Positions 16,700-27,519 of a DNA stretch of 64,000 bases are shown in pieces. How positions within the stretch are numbered: the first letter of the stretch is position 1; every line of letters begins with the position of its first letter. The position numbers were made by a program, and so were the translations under genes. Under the pieces are notes generated by a model that did no database searches, was not told the origin of the DNA, and saw nothing but the letters and a program-made list of their open reading frames with translations. Where the stretch lies: the NCBI RefSeq assembly GCF_000711195.1, contig NZ_JOMR01000001.1:1364001-1428000 (forward strand), given 5' to 3'. Source of the DNA: Thiomicrospira pelophila DSM 1534. GTDB taxonomy: Bacteria; Pseudomonadota; Gammaproteobacteria; Thiomicrospirales; Thiomicrospiraceae.

Positions 16700-17563
16700 T
16701 TAACGCAATAACAATACGGGTTTGCTATTGTGCTCTAGCATCTTAAGGGTAAAGCTGCCAAAAAATAAACTGCGTAACTTACCATGACTAAACGCACCCA
16801 TCACCGTCATATCCAGATTGTTTTCATCCTGATAATTTAGTAATTCAGTTTGCGCATCGCCGTTTAACAAGGCCACTTGGTAAGACAAACCGGCCTGTTT
16901 TAACTGCGTAGCAGCTTGGTCCAACAAAGTCTGCGCGTCAGGCTTATCTGACACATGTACAAGATGGATTTGCATGTCACGGTACAGCGGACTTTTACAG
17001 ACCATATCCAAGGCCTTATTCGCACCTTCAGTATCGTTATAAGCCAACATCATCGACTTAGGTTCTTTAAAGTTACCGTTGACGATAAAAATCGGTTTAT
17101 GCAAAGCGCGAATGGAGGCTTCCAACTGTGAACCAATCCCTTTTGCTTCATCGGCATGGCCCTGACCACGCAAACCTAAAACCAGCACACGTATCTCACC
17201 TTCCAAGTCAGAAAGCGTTTCAGCTAAGTTGCCATGACGTTGCTTAGCAGCCACTTCTTTAATCGAAAAGTGAGCAATGCGAGATTTGGCTTTTTCCAAC
17301 ATCACCTTGCCTTGTTCGATTAAGCGCTTGCTTTCAGACTGCTCCTGATCGGACAAATCTTGCATTAGGTTTTCACGCATATTAGGCGTTAAATTGCCCG
17401 AATGATCCGTATGTTCCAACAACATACTGTGCTCAATAGAATGAACCAACTCTAATGGCGAGTTCACTTTTTGCGCGATCCAAGCTGAATAATCGACTAC
17501 CGAATCGCTCATTTCCGAGCCATCGACGCAAGCCATAACCCATTTCTGCTCTAATGCTTGCAT
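16700..17563 (-). CDS. Tandem universal stress protein
   Basis: 287 residues with two Usp domains (about 1-162 and 163-287), an UspE-like layout. The second domain has the nucleotide-binding signature GAFSHGKLRSLFFGSFT near its end; the first has a degenerate version (GLRGQGHADEAKGIGSQLEAS). The start codon overlaps the stop of the SulP transporter by one base (TAATG), so it is translationally coupled to it. Usp proteins bind ATP and tune the activity of partners or stress responses. The coupling suggests that it regulates or senses the transporter; that is inference. Confidence 0.88.
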   Translation of the reverse strand: MQALEQKWVMACVDGSEMSDSVVDYSAWIAQKVNSPLELVHSIEHSMLLEHTDHSGNLTPNMRENLMQDLSDQEQSESKRLIEQGKVMLEKAKSRIAHFSIKEVAAKQRHGNLAETLSDLEGEIRVLVLGLRGQGHADEAKGIGSQLEASIRALHKPIFIVNGNFKEPKSMMLAYNDTEGANKALDMVCKSPLYRDMQIHLVHVSDKPDAQTLLDQAATQLKQAGLSYQVALLNGDAQTELLNYQDENNLDMTVMGAFSHGKLRSLFFGSFTLKMLEHNSKPVLLLR

Positions 17564-19071
17564 TAGTGACCTCCCATTACTTTTTCTATTTTCGCAGGAT
17601 CATTATGTACCGCGTATTTATCCATTAAGGTTTCACTGGCTTCGTTTAAACCTACCACTTCAACATCTGCGCCTTCACGACGTAGCTTTATGACTACTTT
17701 ATCCAACGCATAAACCGCGCTCACATCCCAGAAATGGGCACGATGCACATCGATCGTCACCTTATCCACGGCTTCTTTAAAATCAAAACATCTAATGAAC
17801 TTATCGGCAGAATTAAAGAACACCTGCCCTACCACCGAATAAACACGAGTTCCCGTGGCTTCATCGAAACTTTTGCTTACATACATAAATTGGTTGAGCT
17901 TAGAAGCCATAAACAAGGCCGCTAATACGACACCAGCGATCACACCAAATGCCAGGTTATGTGTCCAGACCGTAATAATCACCGTAGCCAACATAACAAT
18001 CGTGGCAGACAATGGATTCGTTCGCATTTCAGGAATCGAACTCCAGCTAAACGTACCAATTGATACCATAATCATAACTGCGACTAAAGCGGCCATCGGC
18101 ACAACCGATAGGAAGTCAGACAAAAATACCACCATAATCAACAACACCACGCCTGCCGTAAAGGTGGATAAACGTCCACGGCCACCCGATTTTACGTTAA
18201 TGACAGACTGACCAATCATCGCACAACCGGCCATACCACCAGTAAAGCTAGATGCAATATTTGCCACGCCCTGACCTTTACATTCTCGCTTTTTATCACT
18301 ATCAGTATCCGTCATTTCATCCAATACTTGCGCCGTCATTAATGACTCCAACAAACCAACTAAAGCAATCGCCACGGCATAGGGCAAAATAATCCATAAA
18401 GTCTCGAAATTAAACGGTACATCTGGCAATAAAAATACCGGTAAAGTATCTGGCAACTCACCCATGTCGCCAATCGTACGCACATCAATACCCATCGCGA
18501 CAACAATCGCGGTTAATACGATAATCACCACCAAAGGCGATGGAATGATCGAACCAATTTTGGGAACATAAGGAAATAAATAAACCAACGCTAAACCAAA
18601 TGCCGTTAAGGCATAGACGTGCCAGGTGACATTCGTTAACTCAGGCAGTTGTGACATAAAAATCAGAATCGCCAAGGCATTTAAAAAACCGACCATAACG
18701 GAACGTGAAATAAAACTGATTAGATTCTGTAGGTTTAAATAACCCGCTAGAATTTGCAGAAGACCGGCTAATATGCCAGCGGCTAATAAATACTCCAGCC
18801 CATGATCCTTCACAAGATTTATCATTAACAATGCCGTAGCCGCGGTAGCGGCAGAAATCATACCTGGACGTCCACCTACAATTGCAATAACCACCGCAAT
18901 CGTAAACGATGCATACAATCCCACTTTGGGATCAACGCCCGCAATAATCGAAAACGCTATCGCTTCCGGAATCAAGGCTAGCGCGACAACAATACCGGCC
19001 AAAATATCGCCACGTACATTGCCAAACCAGTCTTTTTTATTTTGTGATAACAACATTTTACCGCCCATCAT
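17563..19071 (-). CDS. SulP-family anion transporter with STAS domain
   Basis: 502 residues. The membrane part (about 15-390) has many helices and begins DWFGNVRGDILAGIVVALALIPEAIAFSIIAGVDPKVGLYASF, the SulP signature opening with PEAIAF. A cytoplasmic STAS domain occupies about 405-495 (VDKVTIDVHRAHFWDVSAVYALDKVVIKL). Family members move sulfate, bicarbonate or other anions, driven by sodium or protons. In autotrophic Thiomicrospira relatives some SulP proteins serve bicarbonate uptake. Here soxB lies next door, so sulfate handling is equally possible. The first Met (19071) or MLLSQNKK (19056) could be the start. It is coupled to the Usp gene downstream. Confidence 0.88.
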   Translation of the reverse strand: MMGGKMLLSQNKKDWFGNVRGDILAGIVVALALIPEAIAFSIIAGVDPKVGLYASFTIAVVIAIVGGRPGMISAATAATALLMINLVKDHGLEYLLAAGILAGLLQILAGYLNLQNLISFISRSVMVGFLNALAILIFMSQLPELTNVTWHVYALTAFGLALVYLFPYVPKIGSIIPSPLVVIIVLTAIVVAMGIDVRTIGDMGELPDTLPVFLLPDVPFNFETLWIILPYAVAIALVGLLESLMTAQVLDEMTDTDSDKKRECKGQGVANIASSFTGGMAGCAMIGQSVINVKSGGRGRLSTFTAGVVLLIMVVFLSDFLSVVPMAALVAVMIMVSIGTFSWSSIPEMRTNPLSATIVMLATVIITVWTHNLAFGVIAGVVLAALFMASKLNQFMYVSKSFDEATGTRVYSVVGQVFFNSADKFIRCFDFKEAVDKVTIDVHRAHFWDVSAVYALDKVVIKLRREGADVEVVGLNEASETLMDKYAVHNDPAKIEKVMGGH

Positions 19072-19219
19072 TTGTTTATTTTTGTATATGCATTCGAGAC
19101 CATTCTGGCCTATAAATTGAGAATCGATACTGAAACCAAGATAAAATTAAAGCAAAAGAAAGCTTTAAGGTATGTAAAAACGGATTGTATTCTAGCTGTA
19201 TAAGCCTTAAATAACAACT

Positions 19220-19231
19220 ACCAGGCCTGGT
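19220..19231. repeat. Iterated palindrome copy
   Basis: Exact ACCAGGCCTGGT between the soxB terminator and the SulP gene start, about 73 bp behind the soxB stop. Confidence 0.95.
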
Positions 19232-19251
19232 GCTGTGTTTACAACAGACAT

Positions 19252-19279
19252 AAAAAAACCCAGCCGAAGCTGGGTTTTT
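19252..19279 (-). terminator. soxB intrinsic terminator
   Basis: AACCCAGC-CGAA-GCTGGGTT stem, followed on the minus strand by a run of T, about 25 bp behind the soxB stop. Confidence 0.9.
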
Positions 19280-19303
19280 ATCTACTTACACCGTAAGCGT
19301 TGA

Positions 19304-21205
19304 TTAGATCAACTTACCTGCGTAATCCGCGATACCTGGGTTATCGCTCACACCTTTCAATGTTGGGTGGTTAACTTTGTTTAGCTTCAAGTTACCTTTG
19401 TGGTTACGTAGGTAATCTGCTGCTACGTCCCACATCAAGCGACCTTCACCAACTTGGTCAACTTGCGCCCAACCAGCTACAGTATAAGTTTTGTTCGGCT
19501 CAACTGGGGTACCATCGTCCAACGTGATGTTGGTGATACGACGACCCAAAGTTTCGTTAGGATCACAAACATAATCCAAACCACCGATACGTGCCATATC
19601 ACCACCTGATTGAAGGTAAGGATCAACCACAAATAGGTTTTCACAAATCCCTTCAAACACGTCTTTCAACTCAGCACCCGTCATTTCTGTACGATAGGTT
19701 TCACCATAGGTTAACGACGTTTCATCCATAACGCGTTCCATAGTGATCATTTCACCCTGGATAACTGAGGTACCCCAACGAACACCTGCAGACATGGCAA
19801 TTTGAGTATCATGCTCTTCACGTAACGCGTTCACCAAAATCTGGTCCCACGTACCCATGAAGTTACCACGACGGTAAAGCGTATCTTCCGCTTCGCCAAA
19901 CTCTTCGCTTAAGATTTCACCATAGGTTTTTCCTAAACGATCTTTATTGTTCTTGTACTTAGCGTTACGTGCTTCAACCACGTTTTCATCATATTTACGC
20001 TGATATAGATCAGAAATAAATTGATTAACACCTTTGTCGGCTTCTAATACATTCGAGAATACTGGCAACAAACGGTAATCGATACCTTTTAACTTGCCTT
20101 CTTGAATATCTAAATCCATTACACCAACAAACTTACCGTTAGAACCGGCGTTAGTTACATAACAAACACCGCCTTCTGGTGTTTTAACCTTAGTTGGGAT
20201 CGGCATACCATCGTGAGTGTGACCACCGAAGATTGCATCGATACCGTTTACACGGCTAGCCATCTTAATGTCAACGTCCATACCGTTATGCGAAATCATG
20301 ATAACCGCGGCTACTTTTTCGTTTGCACGAATGTGGTCAACCGTTTCTTGCAAGTCTTCTTCACGTAAGCCAAATGACCAGTTAGGGAAGTTAGCTTGTG
20401 GGTTTGCATTAGATAAACGTGGGAACGTCTGACCAACAACCGCAACACGCTCACCATTCACTTCTTTAATGGTGTAAGGCTTAAACGGACGTAGTTCATC
20501 TTCGTTATATAAACCAATACCGTATTTTTCAGTTACGTCATAATAGGCGTCACCAAATAAAGCGTCTTCACGAATACGCGTGTTTTGAGAAACATACTCA
20601 CCTTTAAACGCTTGTAGGTTTCTCAGAACTTCGTGTTCTTCATAGGTAAATTCCCAGTGACCAGTCAAAATATCCATACCTAATAGGTTAGACGCTTCAA
20701 CCATGTCCATACCACGTGTCCAAAGAGCGGTTGCTGAACCGTGCCACAAGTCACCACCATCCATGTAGATCGTATTTTGACGTCCACCAGCCTGGTCACG
20801 TAGCATGTCTAATAAAGTTTTTAGGTGGGCAAAACCACCCACTTTACCGTAACGAGCGGCCGCATCTTCGAAATCAAGGTAAGAAAAAGCATAAGACTCA
20901 GGTGTACCTTCTTTAAGACCGACGTTTTCTAGCAATGCTTTACCAACAATGTGTGGACGCTTACCATAAGCTGGGCCCACACCAAGGTTGACGTTTGGCT
21001 CACGGAAGTGAATTGGCTTTAACTGTGCGTGAGTATCGGTAGTGTGTAATAAACGAACTTTGCCTTTCATTGGCACGTTATACATGCTGGCATCACCAGA
21101 CCATTCACCTGGTTTATCACCCATTGCACGAGCACCAGCTGGCAACATACCAGCGGCAGCGGCTACAGCCATTACGTGTAGAAATTCGCGACGATTTAAA
21201 GACAT
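19304..21205 (-). CDS. soxB: Thiosulfohydrolase SoxB of the Sox thiosulfate-oxidation system
   Basis: 633 residues. The N-terminal NRREFLHVMAVAAAAGML is a twin-arginine-type signal, so the enzyme folds with its metals in the cytoplasm and is exported to the periplasm. The metallophosphatase-like domain carries the binuclear manganese ligands in TTDTHAQL, DGGDLWHGS, GHWEFTYEEHE, ISHNGMD and GGHTHDG. A 5'-nucleotidase-type C-terminal domain starts at about residue 420. GHWEFTY is diagnostic of SoxB. It hydrolyses the sulfone sulfate from the SoxYZ-bound intermediate. It is somewhat longer than well-studied SoxB proteins (about 560-575 residues). No other sox gene lies near, which fits Thiomicrospira-type genomes, where sox genes are scattered. 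Confidence 0.95.
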   Translation of the reverse strand: MSLNRREFLHVMAVAAAAGMLPAGARAMGDKPGEWSGDASMYNVPMKGKVRLLHTTDTHAQLKPIHFREPNVNLGVGPAYGKRPHIVGKALLENVGLKEGTPESYAFSYLDFEDAAARYGKVGGFAHLKTLLDMLRDQAGGRQNTIYMDGGDLWHGSATALWTRGMDMVEASNLLGMDILTGHWEFTYEEHEVLRNLQAFKGEYVSQNTRIREDALFGDAYYDVTEKYGIGLYNEDELRPFKPYTIKEVNGERVAVVGQTFPRLSNANPQANFPNWSFGLREEDLQETVDHIRANEKVAAVIMISHNGMDVDIKMASRVNGIDAIFGGHTHDGMPIPTKVKTPEGGVCYVTNAGSNGKFVGVMDLDIQEGKLKGIDYRLLPVFSNVLEADKGVNQFISDLYQRKYDENVVEARNAKYKNNKDRLGKTYGEILSEEFGEAEDTLYRRGNFMGTWDQILVNALREEHDTQIAMSAGVRWGTSVIQGEMITMERVMDETSLTYGETYRTEMTGAELKDVFEGICENLFVVDPYLQSGGDMARIGGLDYVCDPNETLGRRITNITLDDGTPVEPNKTYTVAGWAQVDQVGEGRLMWDVAADYLRNHKGNLKLNKVNHPTLKGVSDNPGIADYAGKLI

Positions 21206-21381
21206 GAGGTCTCTCCGTTCTAATTAAAATTAAGCCCTAAAGCCGTTCAAAAAAGTCCAGCTAAGTTAACTAAATTGATGATTAAAGTCAAATTCAGCGC
21301 CCTTAGCTGCACAAGAATTATCTTATAGCTAATAAAGTTTTTTTTATAACGTCATTAAAAAATGCTTCGCAATTAAACCAA

Positions 21382-24300
21382 TCAACCTACCCATTTACGC
21401 GCGTTTCTGAATAAACGCATCCAAGGCGCATCTTCAATCCAATCATCTGGACACCAGGAATGTTGCGCGGCTCGAAACACACGCTCAGGATGTGGCATCA
21501 TAATCGTAACGCGACCGTCCTGAGTGGTTAAGCCAGTAATACCCTGTTCCGATCCATTCGGATTGAACGGATAGCGCTCAGTCGCTAAACCTTGTGCATT
21601 TACATAACGCAAACCAATCAAACCTTGTGCCGCTTCAGCTGATGCGTCACCAAAATCCACGCGGCCCTCACCGTGCGCGACCGCCACTGGAATGCGGCTG
21701 CCCGCCATGCCGGCTAATAATACCGACGGTGACTCGGTCACTTCGACCAGTGAGAGGCGCGCTTCAAACTGCTCAGAGCGGTTGCGTTTAAAGGCTGGCC
21801 AATGTTGCGCACCCGGAATAATGTCTTTTAAATTCGACATCATTTGACAACCGTTACACACACCCAAACTGAAGGTATCTTGGCGATTAAAGTAAGCTTC
21901 AAATTGATCGCGTGCGCGCGGGTTAAACAAAATGGAGTTTGCCCAACCACGGCCAGCACCCAATACATCGCCATAAGAAAAGCCGCCACAAGCCACTAAG
22001 CCTTTGAACTCGTCTAATGTCACACGACCTTCTAGAATATCGCTCATGTGAACATCAATAGAGGTGAAGCCTGCGCGATCAAAAGCGGCCGCCATTTCTT
22101 GCTGACCGTTAACGCCCTGCTCACGCAAAATCGCAACCTTAGGTTTAACACCTGTTTGAATGTAGGGCGCAGAAACGTCGTCATTTATATCAAAACTCGG
22201 CTTAGCAACCAACTCCGTATGGGCAGAATCCTTAATCGCTTCAAATTCTTGTTCGGCGCAAACTTCGTTATCGCGCATCGCTTGAATGCGATAAGAGGTT
22301 TCAGACCACCAGGCCTGGTAGTGAGCGCGCGCGCCTTTTAATAGGGTTTTACCCTGAGTTTGAATCAAAATTTCATCGGTGGTATTGATGCCGCCAATCC
22401 AATGCGACATCTCAGCCAACTGGTGTTTCGCTAAAATTTGATTAACCTGTTCGATATCCTGAGTTTTGACCTGAACCACCGCACCCAGCTCTTCAGCCGC
22501 GAGTGCCGCGATTGGTTCCGCACCTAGCTCGCTCACATCAATATCAATACCACAATGACCGGCAAACGCCATTTCAAGCAAGGTCACCAACAAACCACCA
22601 TCGGCGCGATCGTGGTAAGCCTGAATTAAGTTAGCTTCGTTTAAGGCTTGAATGGCATTAAAGAAATTCACCAGATCTTGCGACTCATCCAAGTCGGCCG
22701 CCACATCACCCACTTGGTTATAAACCTGCGCTAAACAGCTGCCACCGATGCGGTTCTGCTTGCGGCCTAAATCAATAACGCATAACTGAGTATCGCCTAA
22801 TTCGGTGCGCAACTGCGGAGTTAAGGTTTTCCGCACATCTTCCACACATGAAAAAGCCGTGATATTGAGTGAAACTGGTGAAATTACCGCTTTATCTTGG
22901 CTTTGGTCCTGCCAAACAGTTTTCATCGACATGGAATCTTTACCAACCGGCACCGAAATACCTAGGGCTGGACACAGCTCCATACCCACGGTTTCAACCG
23001 CTGCAAACAAGGCGGCATCCTCACCGGGATGCCCAGCCGCGGCCATCCAGTTAGCCGACATTTTAATGTCTGAAATTTGGCCAATTTTAGCCGCCGCAAT
23101 ATTCGTAATGGCTTCAGCAATTGCCAAACGTGCTGAGGCTTTTGGGTTAATTAACGCAACCGGAGGGCGCTCACCCATCGCCATCGCTTCGCCAGTGTAA
23201 CCTTTGTAATCCGATGCGGTTACGCCCACATCCGCGACCGGAACCTGCCAAGGTCCAACCATTTGATCGCGTGTAACCATACCGGTAATACTGCGGTCGC
23301 CAATCGTAATTAGGAAAGATTTACTCGCAATAGTTGGCAGCTTTAACAAACGCTCGGTGACTTCCTCCAGTTCCAAAACGGCGGTTTCAAAACCCGGTTG
23401 CGGAATGCTTAAAGTTTTAACGTCACGTAGCATTTTAGGCGGCTTGCCTAGTAATACATTCAACGGCAAATTCACCGGTGTGCCTTCTAGCACCGTGTCA
23501 TTTACCACAAGCTCTTGTTCAGCGGTGGCTTCACCCACAATCGCATACAAACAACGTTCGCGCTGACAAATGGCTTCAAACTGTTCAATTTTGTCAGGAT
23601 AAATCGCCATCACATAACGCTCTTGCGATTCATTACACCAAATTTCCATAGGTGACATACCCGGCTCATCATTTGGCACTTTGCGTAAATCAAAGCGTCC
23701 ACCACGTCCGCTGTCATTTACAAGTTCTGGAAACGCATTCGACAACCCCCCCGCGCCCACGTCATGTATGGAGGCAATCGGCGTATCACTCCCTAAATAA
23801 GTACAGCGATCAATCACTTCTTGAACGCGACGTTCCATTTCTGGATTATCACGTTGCACTGAAGCAAAATCCAAAGCTTCCGAACCTGAGCCTGAGTCCA
23901 CACTCGATGCCGCGCTGCCGCCCAAACCAATTAACATGGCCGGACCACCTAACACCACGAGTTTTGCACCAACCGGAATGTTTTGTTTTTGTACGTGCAT
24001 GTCACGAATATTGCCCAGACCACCGGCCAACATTATCGGTTTATGATAACCACGAACTTCTTCGCCATCGTGGGTTAACAAAGGGTTTTCATAGGTACGA
24101 AAATAACCGTTAATCGCCGGACGACCAAACTCGTTGTTATATCCAGCGGCACCTAACGGACCTTCAATCATAATATCCAAAGGCGATACAATACGTGCTG
24201 GACGACCATACTCACGTTCCCAAGCCTGTTTGAAGCCGGGAATATTCAAATTCGACACAGTAAAACCAGTTAAGCCCGACTTAGGTTTCGAGCCCTGGCC

Positions 24301-25251
24301 AGTTGCACCTTCGTCACGAATTTCACCACCAGCACCTGTAGCCGCACCTGGAAAAGGCGAAATTGCAGTGGGGTGATTGTGGGTTTCAACCTTGATCTGC
24401 ACATGCACCGGTTCTGAGCTATAAGCGTATTCGGCGCTACCAGACTGCGGGAAAAAACGCACCGCATTTGGTCCTTGCATCACGGCTGCGTTATCACTAT
24501 AAGCAGACAAGACACCCGCCGGATTAGATTGAAAACTGTTGCGAATCATGCCAAATAAAGACTTGGCTTTTGGCTCGCCATCTACAACCCAATCGGCGTT
24601 AAAAATTTTATGCCGACAATGTTCTGAGTTGGCTTGGGCGAACATCATCAATTCCGCATCGGTTGGGTTACGTTTTAGCTGACCAAAGTTCTCAACCAAA
24701 TAATCAATCTCATCCTCACTCAAAGCCAAGCCTAACTCTTTATTGGCTTTAAGTAGCGCTTCACGACCGCCTTTTAACACGTCCACGCTGCGTAAATCTC
24801 GCGGTTTATGCTGCTCAAACAACGCGCTAATTTTGGTCAAATCCGCCCAAGCAACTGAAGTCATACGGTCGTATAAAGCTGGCATAAATGCGTCCAATTG
24901 ATCCGGATTAATACCTTTTAAGAAATAAGCGATGCCTTTTTCAATGCGTTTGATTTGCGGCAAACCACAGGTATGCATAATATCCGTCGCTTTGGATGAC
25001 CAAGGTGAAATCGTGCCTGGACGAGGCGTAATCAAACAAGTGGTTGATTGCGCTGGGGTTAGGTCAACACTATCTGCATTTAGCAACTGGCGTAACTGTG
25101 ACAGTTGCTCAGGCGTCAAGTCGACTTCAGCCTCGTAAAAGTAAACGTTTTGCGAGGCCACACCGGCAATTTTACCTAGCGAAGCAAGCTTGGCGTTCAG
25201 TTGGCTTAAACGATAGTCAGAATGAGCGGGAAGCCCCCAAATGATTTGCAT
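21382..25251 (-). CDS. purL: Phosphoribosylformylglycinamidine synthase (FGAM synthase, large single-chain form)
   Basis: 1289 residues, the gammaproteobacterial single-chain form with fused glutaminase. It makes FGAM from FGAR, glutamine and ATP in purine synthesis. An N-terminal PurS-like region is followed by two tandem AIR-synthase-like halves ([31 protein letters not shown] marks the active site of the first). The C-terminal glutamine amidotransferase (about 1035-1289) has the nucleophile Cys in [10 protein letters not shown] and the His-Glu pair in [10 protein letters not shown]. It stands alone, preceded by the bamC terminator. An exact palindrome copy encodes YQAWW. Confidence 0.97.
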   Translation of the reverse strand: MQIIWGLPAHSDYRLSQLNAKLASLGKIAGVASQNVYFYEAEVDLTPEQLSQLRQLLNADSVDLTPAQSTTCLITPRPGTISPWSSKATDIMHTCGLPQIKRIEKGIAYFLKGINPDQLDAFMPALYDRMTSVAWADLTKISALFEQHKPRDLRSVDVLKGGREALLKANKELGLALSEDEIDYLVENFGQLKRNPTDAELMMFAQANSEHCRHKIFNADWVVDGEPKAKSLFGMIRNSFQSNPAGVLSAYSDNAAVMQGPNAVRFFPQSGSAEYAYSSEPVHVQIKVETHNHPTAISPFPGAATGAGGEIRDEGATGQGSKPKSGLTGFTVSNLNIPGFKQAWEREYGRPARIVSPLDIMIEGPLGAAGYNNEFGRPAINGYFRTYENPLLTHDGEEVRGYHKPIMLAGGLGNIRDMHVQKQNIPVGAKLVVLGGPAMLIGLGGSAASSVDSGSGSEALDFASVQRDNPEMERRVQEVIDRCTYLGSDTPIASIHDVGAGGLSNAFPELVNDSGRGGRFDLRKVPNDEPGMSPMEIWCNESQERYVMAIYPDKIEQFEAICQRERCLYAIVGEATAEQELVVNDTVLEGTPVNLPLNVLLGKPPKMLRDVKTLSIPQPGFETAVLELEEVTERLLKLPTIASKSFLITIGDRSITGMVTRDQMVGPWQVPVADVGVTASDYKGYTGEAMAMGERPPVALINPKASARLAIAEAITNIAAAKIGQISDIKMSANWMAAAGHPGEDAALFAAVETVGMELCPALGISVPVGKDSMSMKTVWQDQSQDKAVISPVSLNITAFSCVEDVRKTLTPQLRTELGDTQLCVIDLGRKQNRIGGSCLAQVYNQVGDVAADLDESQDLVNFFNAIQALNEANLIQAYHDRADGGLLVTLLEMAFAGHCGIDIDVSELGAEPIAALAAEELGAVVQVKTQDIEQVNQILAKHQLAEMSHWIGGINTTDEILIQTQGKTLLKGARAHYQAWWSETSYRIQAMRDNEVCAEQEFEAIKDSAHTELVAKPSFDINDDVSAPYIQTGVKPKVAILREQGVNGQQEMAAAFDRAGFTSIDVHMSDILEGRVTLDEFKGLVACGGFSYGDVLGAGRGWANSILFNPRARDQFEAYFNRQDTFSLGVCNGCQMMSNLKDIIPGAQHWPAFKRNRSEQFEARLSLVEVTESPSVLLAGMAGSRIPVAVAHGEGRVDFGDASAEAAQGLIGLRYVNAQGLATERYPFNPNGSEQGITGLTTQDGRVTIMMPHPERVFRAAQHSWCPDDWIEDAPWMRLFRNARKWVG
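22308..22319. repeat. Iterated palindrome copy inside purL
   Basis: Exact core; in the minus-strand frame it reads Q-A-W in YQAWWSET. Confidence 0.95.
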
Positions 25252-25304
25252 AACTCTGGTTCCTAAAATGAAGATACGGAATGAAAACTTTATTAAAACT
25301 AATA

Positions 25305-25328
25305 GAAAAAGCCCTCGTTAAGAGGGCT
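25305..25328 (-). terminator. bamC intrinsic terminator
   Basis: AGCCCTC-TTAAC-GAGGGCT followed by TTTTT, read on the minus strand, 17 bp behind the bamC stop. Confidence 0.88.
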
Positions 25329-25344
25329 AATGATATTTAATACA

Positions 25345-26415
25345 TTATTTTTCGAGCAATCCTAACGTCGTTAAGATATGGCGGCGTTGCTCTGCATTAA
25401 GAGGAGCCCCCCCCTCTTCTACATTTAAGCTCAACATAGTTTTGTCGGCATCTGATTCGGACGGTGTTAACTTTAAACGCACCAATTCAGGCAGATCACG
25501 CCCGGAAAATAGTCGACCAAAAAAACCTTTTGATGATGGCGTATTTTCAGGCGTTTTCAGCCAAATTTCGTATAAAGCTGGCCTGGTGGCGGTTACATAC
25601 CAATCAGCACGATAAACCATCGCCTGCAAATAATCCCAAGCTTGAGACCGCGGTGCCGCGAGAACGATGCCTGCCAACTCTTCACCCTCATAAATTTCCT
25701 GGTAATAAGCCACTGTCTCAACTTCGCTAATCGCTTGAAGCTGAGTTGCACCGAAGAAAACCATCGCTCGATAAAGTGCAAGTGATTCCATCATCGTATC
25801 GTATGGACGTATAAGCCAATCGGTTGTATTTTGACTCGAATCGGCTTGCATCATGTGGTGTCGAATGTAGACTTTGACTTTTTTATTAGCGGTGTCGTCA
25901 ATAACTTGCAAACTATAACGATCATAAATACCCGATACCAACTCAGGACGCCAACTGTTTAGCATTCGTGATAGTGCGCCTAACTCTTTCTCAACCGGCG
26001 CATGCTCTATTCTCGCAGCATATTGGGTTTCGATTAAACCCAAATCTAAGCGTTCTTCGGCTATGTCAAACCCTTGCTGCTGAACAAATTGGCGCAAACC
26101 CGCCCAAACCTGTTTCACATCCACCCCTTCAAACTCTATCCAGCGCTCAACTAGGTTCGATTTAACTTGAATCTGTTCAACTTGATAGCTTGGAATCGTG
26201 TCAACCTCTGACAGATCGACACTGCTAAGTGATTGGGTTAATAATGAATTTGTATCCTTAGGTTCGATAAAGTTAGGTGGCATTTCGAGTTTTTTGGCCA
26301 ACTCAGCTTCATGAATACGGTGATCATCTTCGCCATTATAGATGTTCGACAAACTTGAGCAACTTGCCAGGGTTAAATACAGGACACCAAACCCCACTAA
26401 CTTTAATAATGCCAC
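25345..26415 (-). CDS. bamC: Outer-membrane assembly lipoprotein BamC (NlpB/DapX)
   Basis: 356 residues. The lipoprotein signal ends LTLASC, with the lipidated Cys at position 19, and is followed by an unstructured linker (IYNGEDDHRIHEAELAKKLEMPPNFIEP) as in NlpB. Two helix-grip domains follow (about 85-205 and 235-350). It is a non-essential subunit of the Bam complex that inserts outer-membrane proteins. The GTG start at 26415 overlaps the dapA stop by one base (TAGTG). The dapA-bamC pairing is the classic gammaproteobacterial order and supports the assignment. Confidence 0.9.
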   Translation of the reverse strand: MALLKLVGFGVLYLTLASCSSLSNIYNGEDDHRIHEAELAKKLEMPPNFIEPKDTNSLLTQSLSSVDLSEVDTIPSYQVEQIQVKSNLVERWIEFEGVDVKQVWAGLRQFVQQQGFDIAEERLDLGLIETQYAARIEHAPVEKELGALSRMLNSWRPELVSGIYDRYSLQVIDDTANKKVKVYIRHHMMQADSSQNTTDWLIRPYDTMMESLALYRAMVFFGATQLQAISEVETVAYYQEIYEGEELAGIVLAAPRSQAWDYLQAMVYRADWYVTATRPALYEIWLKTPENTPSSKGFFGRLFSGRDLPELVRLKLTPSESDADKTMLSLNVEEGGAPLNAEQRRHILTTLGLLEK

Positions 26416-27293
26416 TATGACAACACTCCTGCGTGAATCAGCGCGCCACGCACTATGTCATGATATGGCTCAGATAACGGCGTTAAAGGCAAACGAATTG
26501 CAGGTTTAATCAATCCCATTTCCGCCATGGCCCACTTAACGGGAATCGGGTTCGCTTCAACAAACAACTTCTGGTGCAATTCCATTAAAGGCGAGTCCAA
26601 CTGGCGCGTTTTATCCGCATCGCCAGCCAACGCCGCATTATAAGCCTGAGCCACCAAGTCTGGTGCGACATTAGCCGTAACGGAAATTCCGCCATGTCCA
26701 CCTAACAATATAAACTCAACAGCCGTCGCATCATCACCCGTATATAAATCAAAATCAGCATCAACCAATTCAAGGATTTTACTCACGCGTGACAAATCTC
26801 CAGTTGCCTCTTTCACGCCCACAATATTCGCAACCTTGGCTAATCGACCAATGGTTTCTGGCTGCATATCACATGCGGTACGCCCAGGAACATTGTAGAG
26901 AATTTGAGGAATATCGACCGCTTCTGCGATCTTTTTATGGTGAAGATACAAGCCTTCTTGAGTCGGCTTATTGTAATAAGGGGTGACCAGCAAACACGCA
27001 TCAGCACCCACTTGTTTAGCACACTGGGTAAGTTGAATGGCTTCGGTGGTTGAGTTGGCACCAGTACCAGCGATCACCGGAATGCGTTTATTGACACGCT
27101 CAACTACAAAACGAATCACATCACAGTGCTCTTTCATATCAAGCGTGGCTGACTCGCCGGTCGTGCCGACCGCTACAATTGCTTGTGTACCGGATTGGAT
27201 ATGCCATTCGAGCAAACGTTCCAACGCGGCATAATCAACGCTTTCGTCCTCGTTCATTGGGGTTACCAATGCCACCATACTGCCTCTAAACAC
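26415..27293 (-). CDS. dapA: 4-hydroxy-tetrahydrodipicolinate synthase
   Basis: 292 residues from GTG 27293 (MFRGSMVALVTPMNEDESVD). I chose this start over the upstream ATG at 27341 because GGAG lies 8 nt before it and the length then equals that of E. coli DapA. The enzyme condenses pyruvate with aspartate semialdehyde in lysine and peptidoglycan-precursor synthesis. Family motifs are VGTTGES, the catalytic tyrosine in LYNVPGRT and the Schiff-base lysine in VGVKEATGD. It is divergent from bcp across about 226 bp, an arrangement shared by many gammaproteobacteria. Confidence 0.96.
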   Translation of the reverse strand: MFRGSMVALVTPMNEDESVDYAALERLLEWHIQSGTQAIVAVGTTGESATLDMKEHCDVIRFVVERVNKRIPVIAGTGANSTTEAIQLTQCAKQVGADACLLVTPYYNKPTQEGLYLHHKKIAEAVDIPQILYNVPGRTACDMQPETIGRLAKVANIVGVKEATGDLSRVSKILELVDADFDLYTGDDATAVEFILLGGHGGISVTANVAPDLVAQAYNAALAGDADKTRQLDSPLMELHQKLFVEANPIPVKWAMAEMGLIKPAIRLPLTPLSEPYHDIVRGALIHAGVLS

Positions 27294-27394
27294 GGCCCAT
27301 TCTCCACAATAATAATTTGCCGACCTGTCATCAAACCGCAACGTATCTCACGCCAAAATAATGAGCAAGCCGTAAAGGCGTAATCTTACCGTTT

Positions 27395-27404
27395 CAGGCC
27401 TGGT
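27395..27404. repeat. Partial iterated palindrome (CAGGCCTGGT)
   Basis: Ten bases of the 12-bp core, with the outer AC changed to TT, in the divergent dapA-bcp gap. Confidence 0.6.
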
Positions 27405-27519
27405 TGTTCAACTTGTTATTGCGCTTGCGATTGATTATTGCAATCCAACCCCAAAAGCGGTTGCGCACGATTAGATTTATGGTGATACTAGAACCAAAAC
27501 CAAGAAAATGGAGGCCATA

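Noticed and set aside
20785-20799. ACCAGCCTGGTC in soxB as a palindrome copy
   Set aside because: Lacks the central AGGCCT; too different to count.
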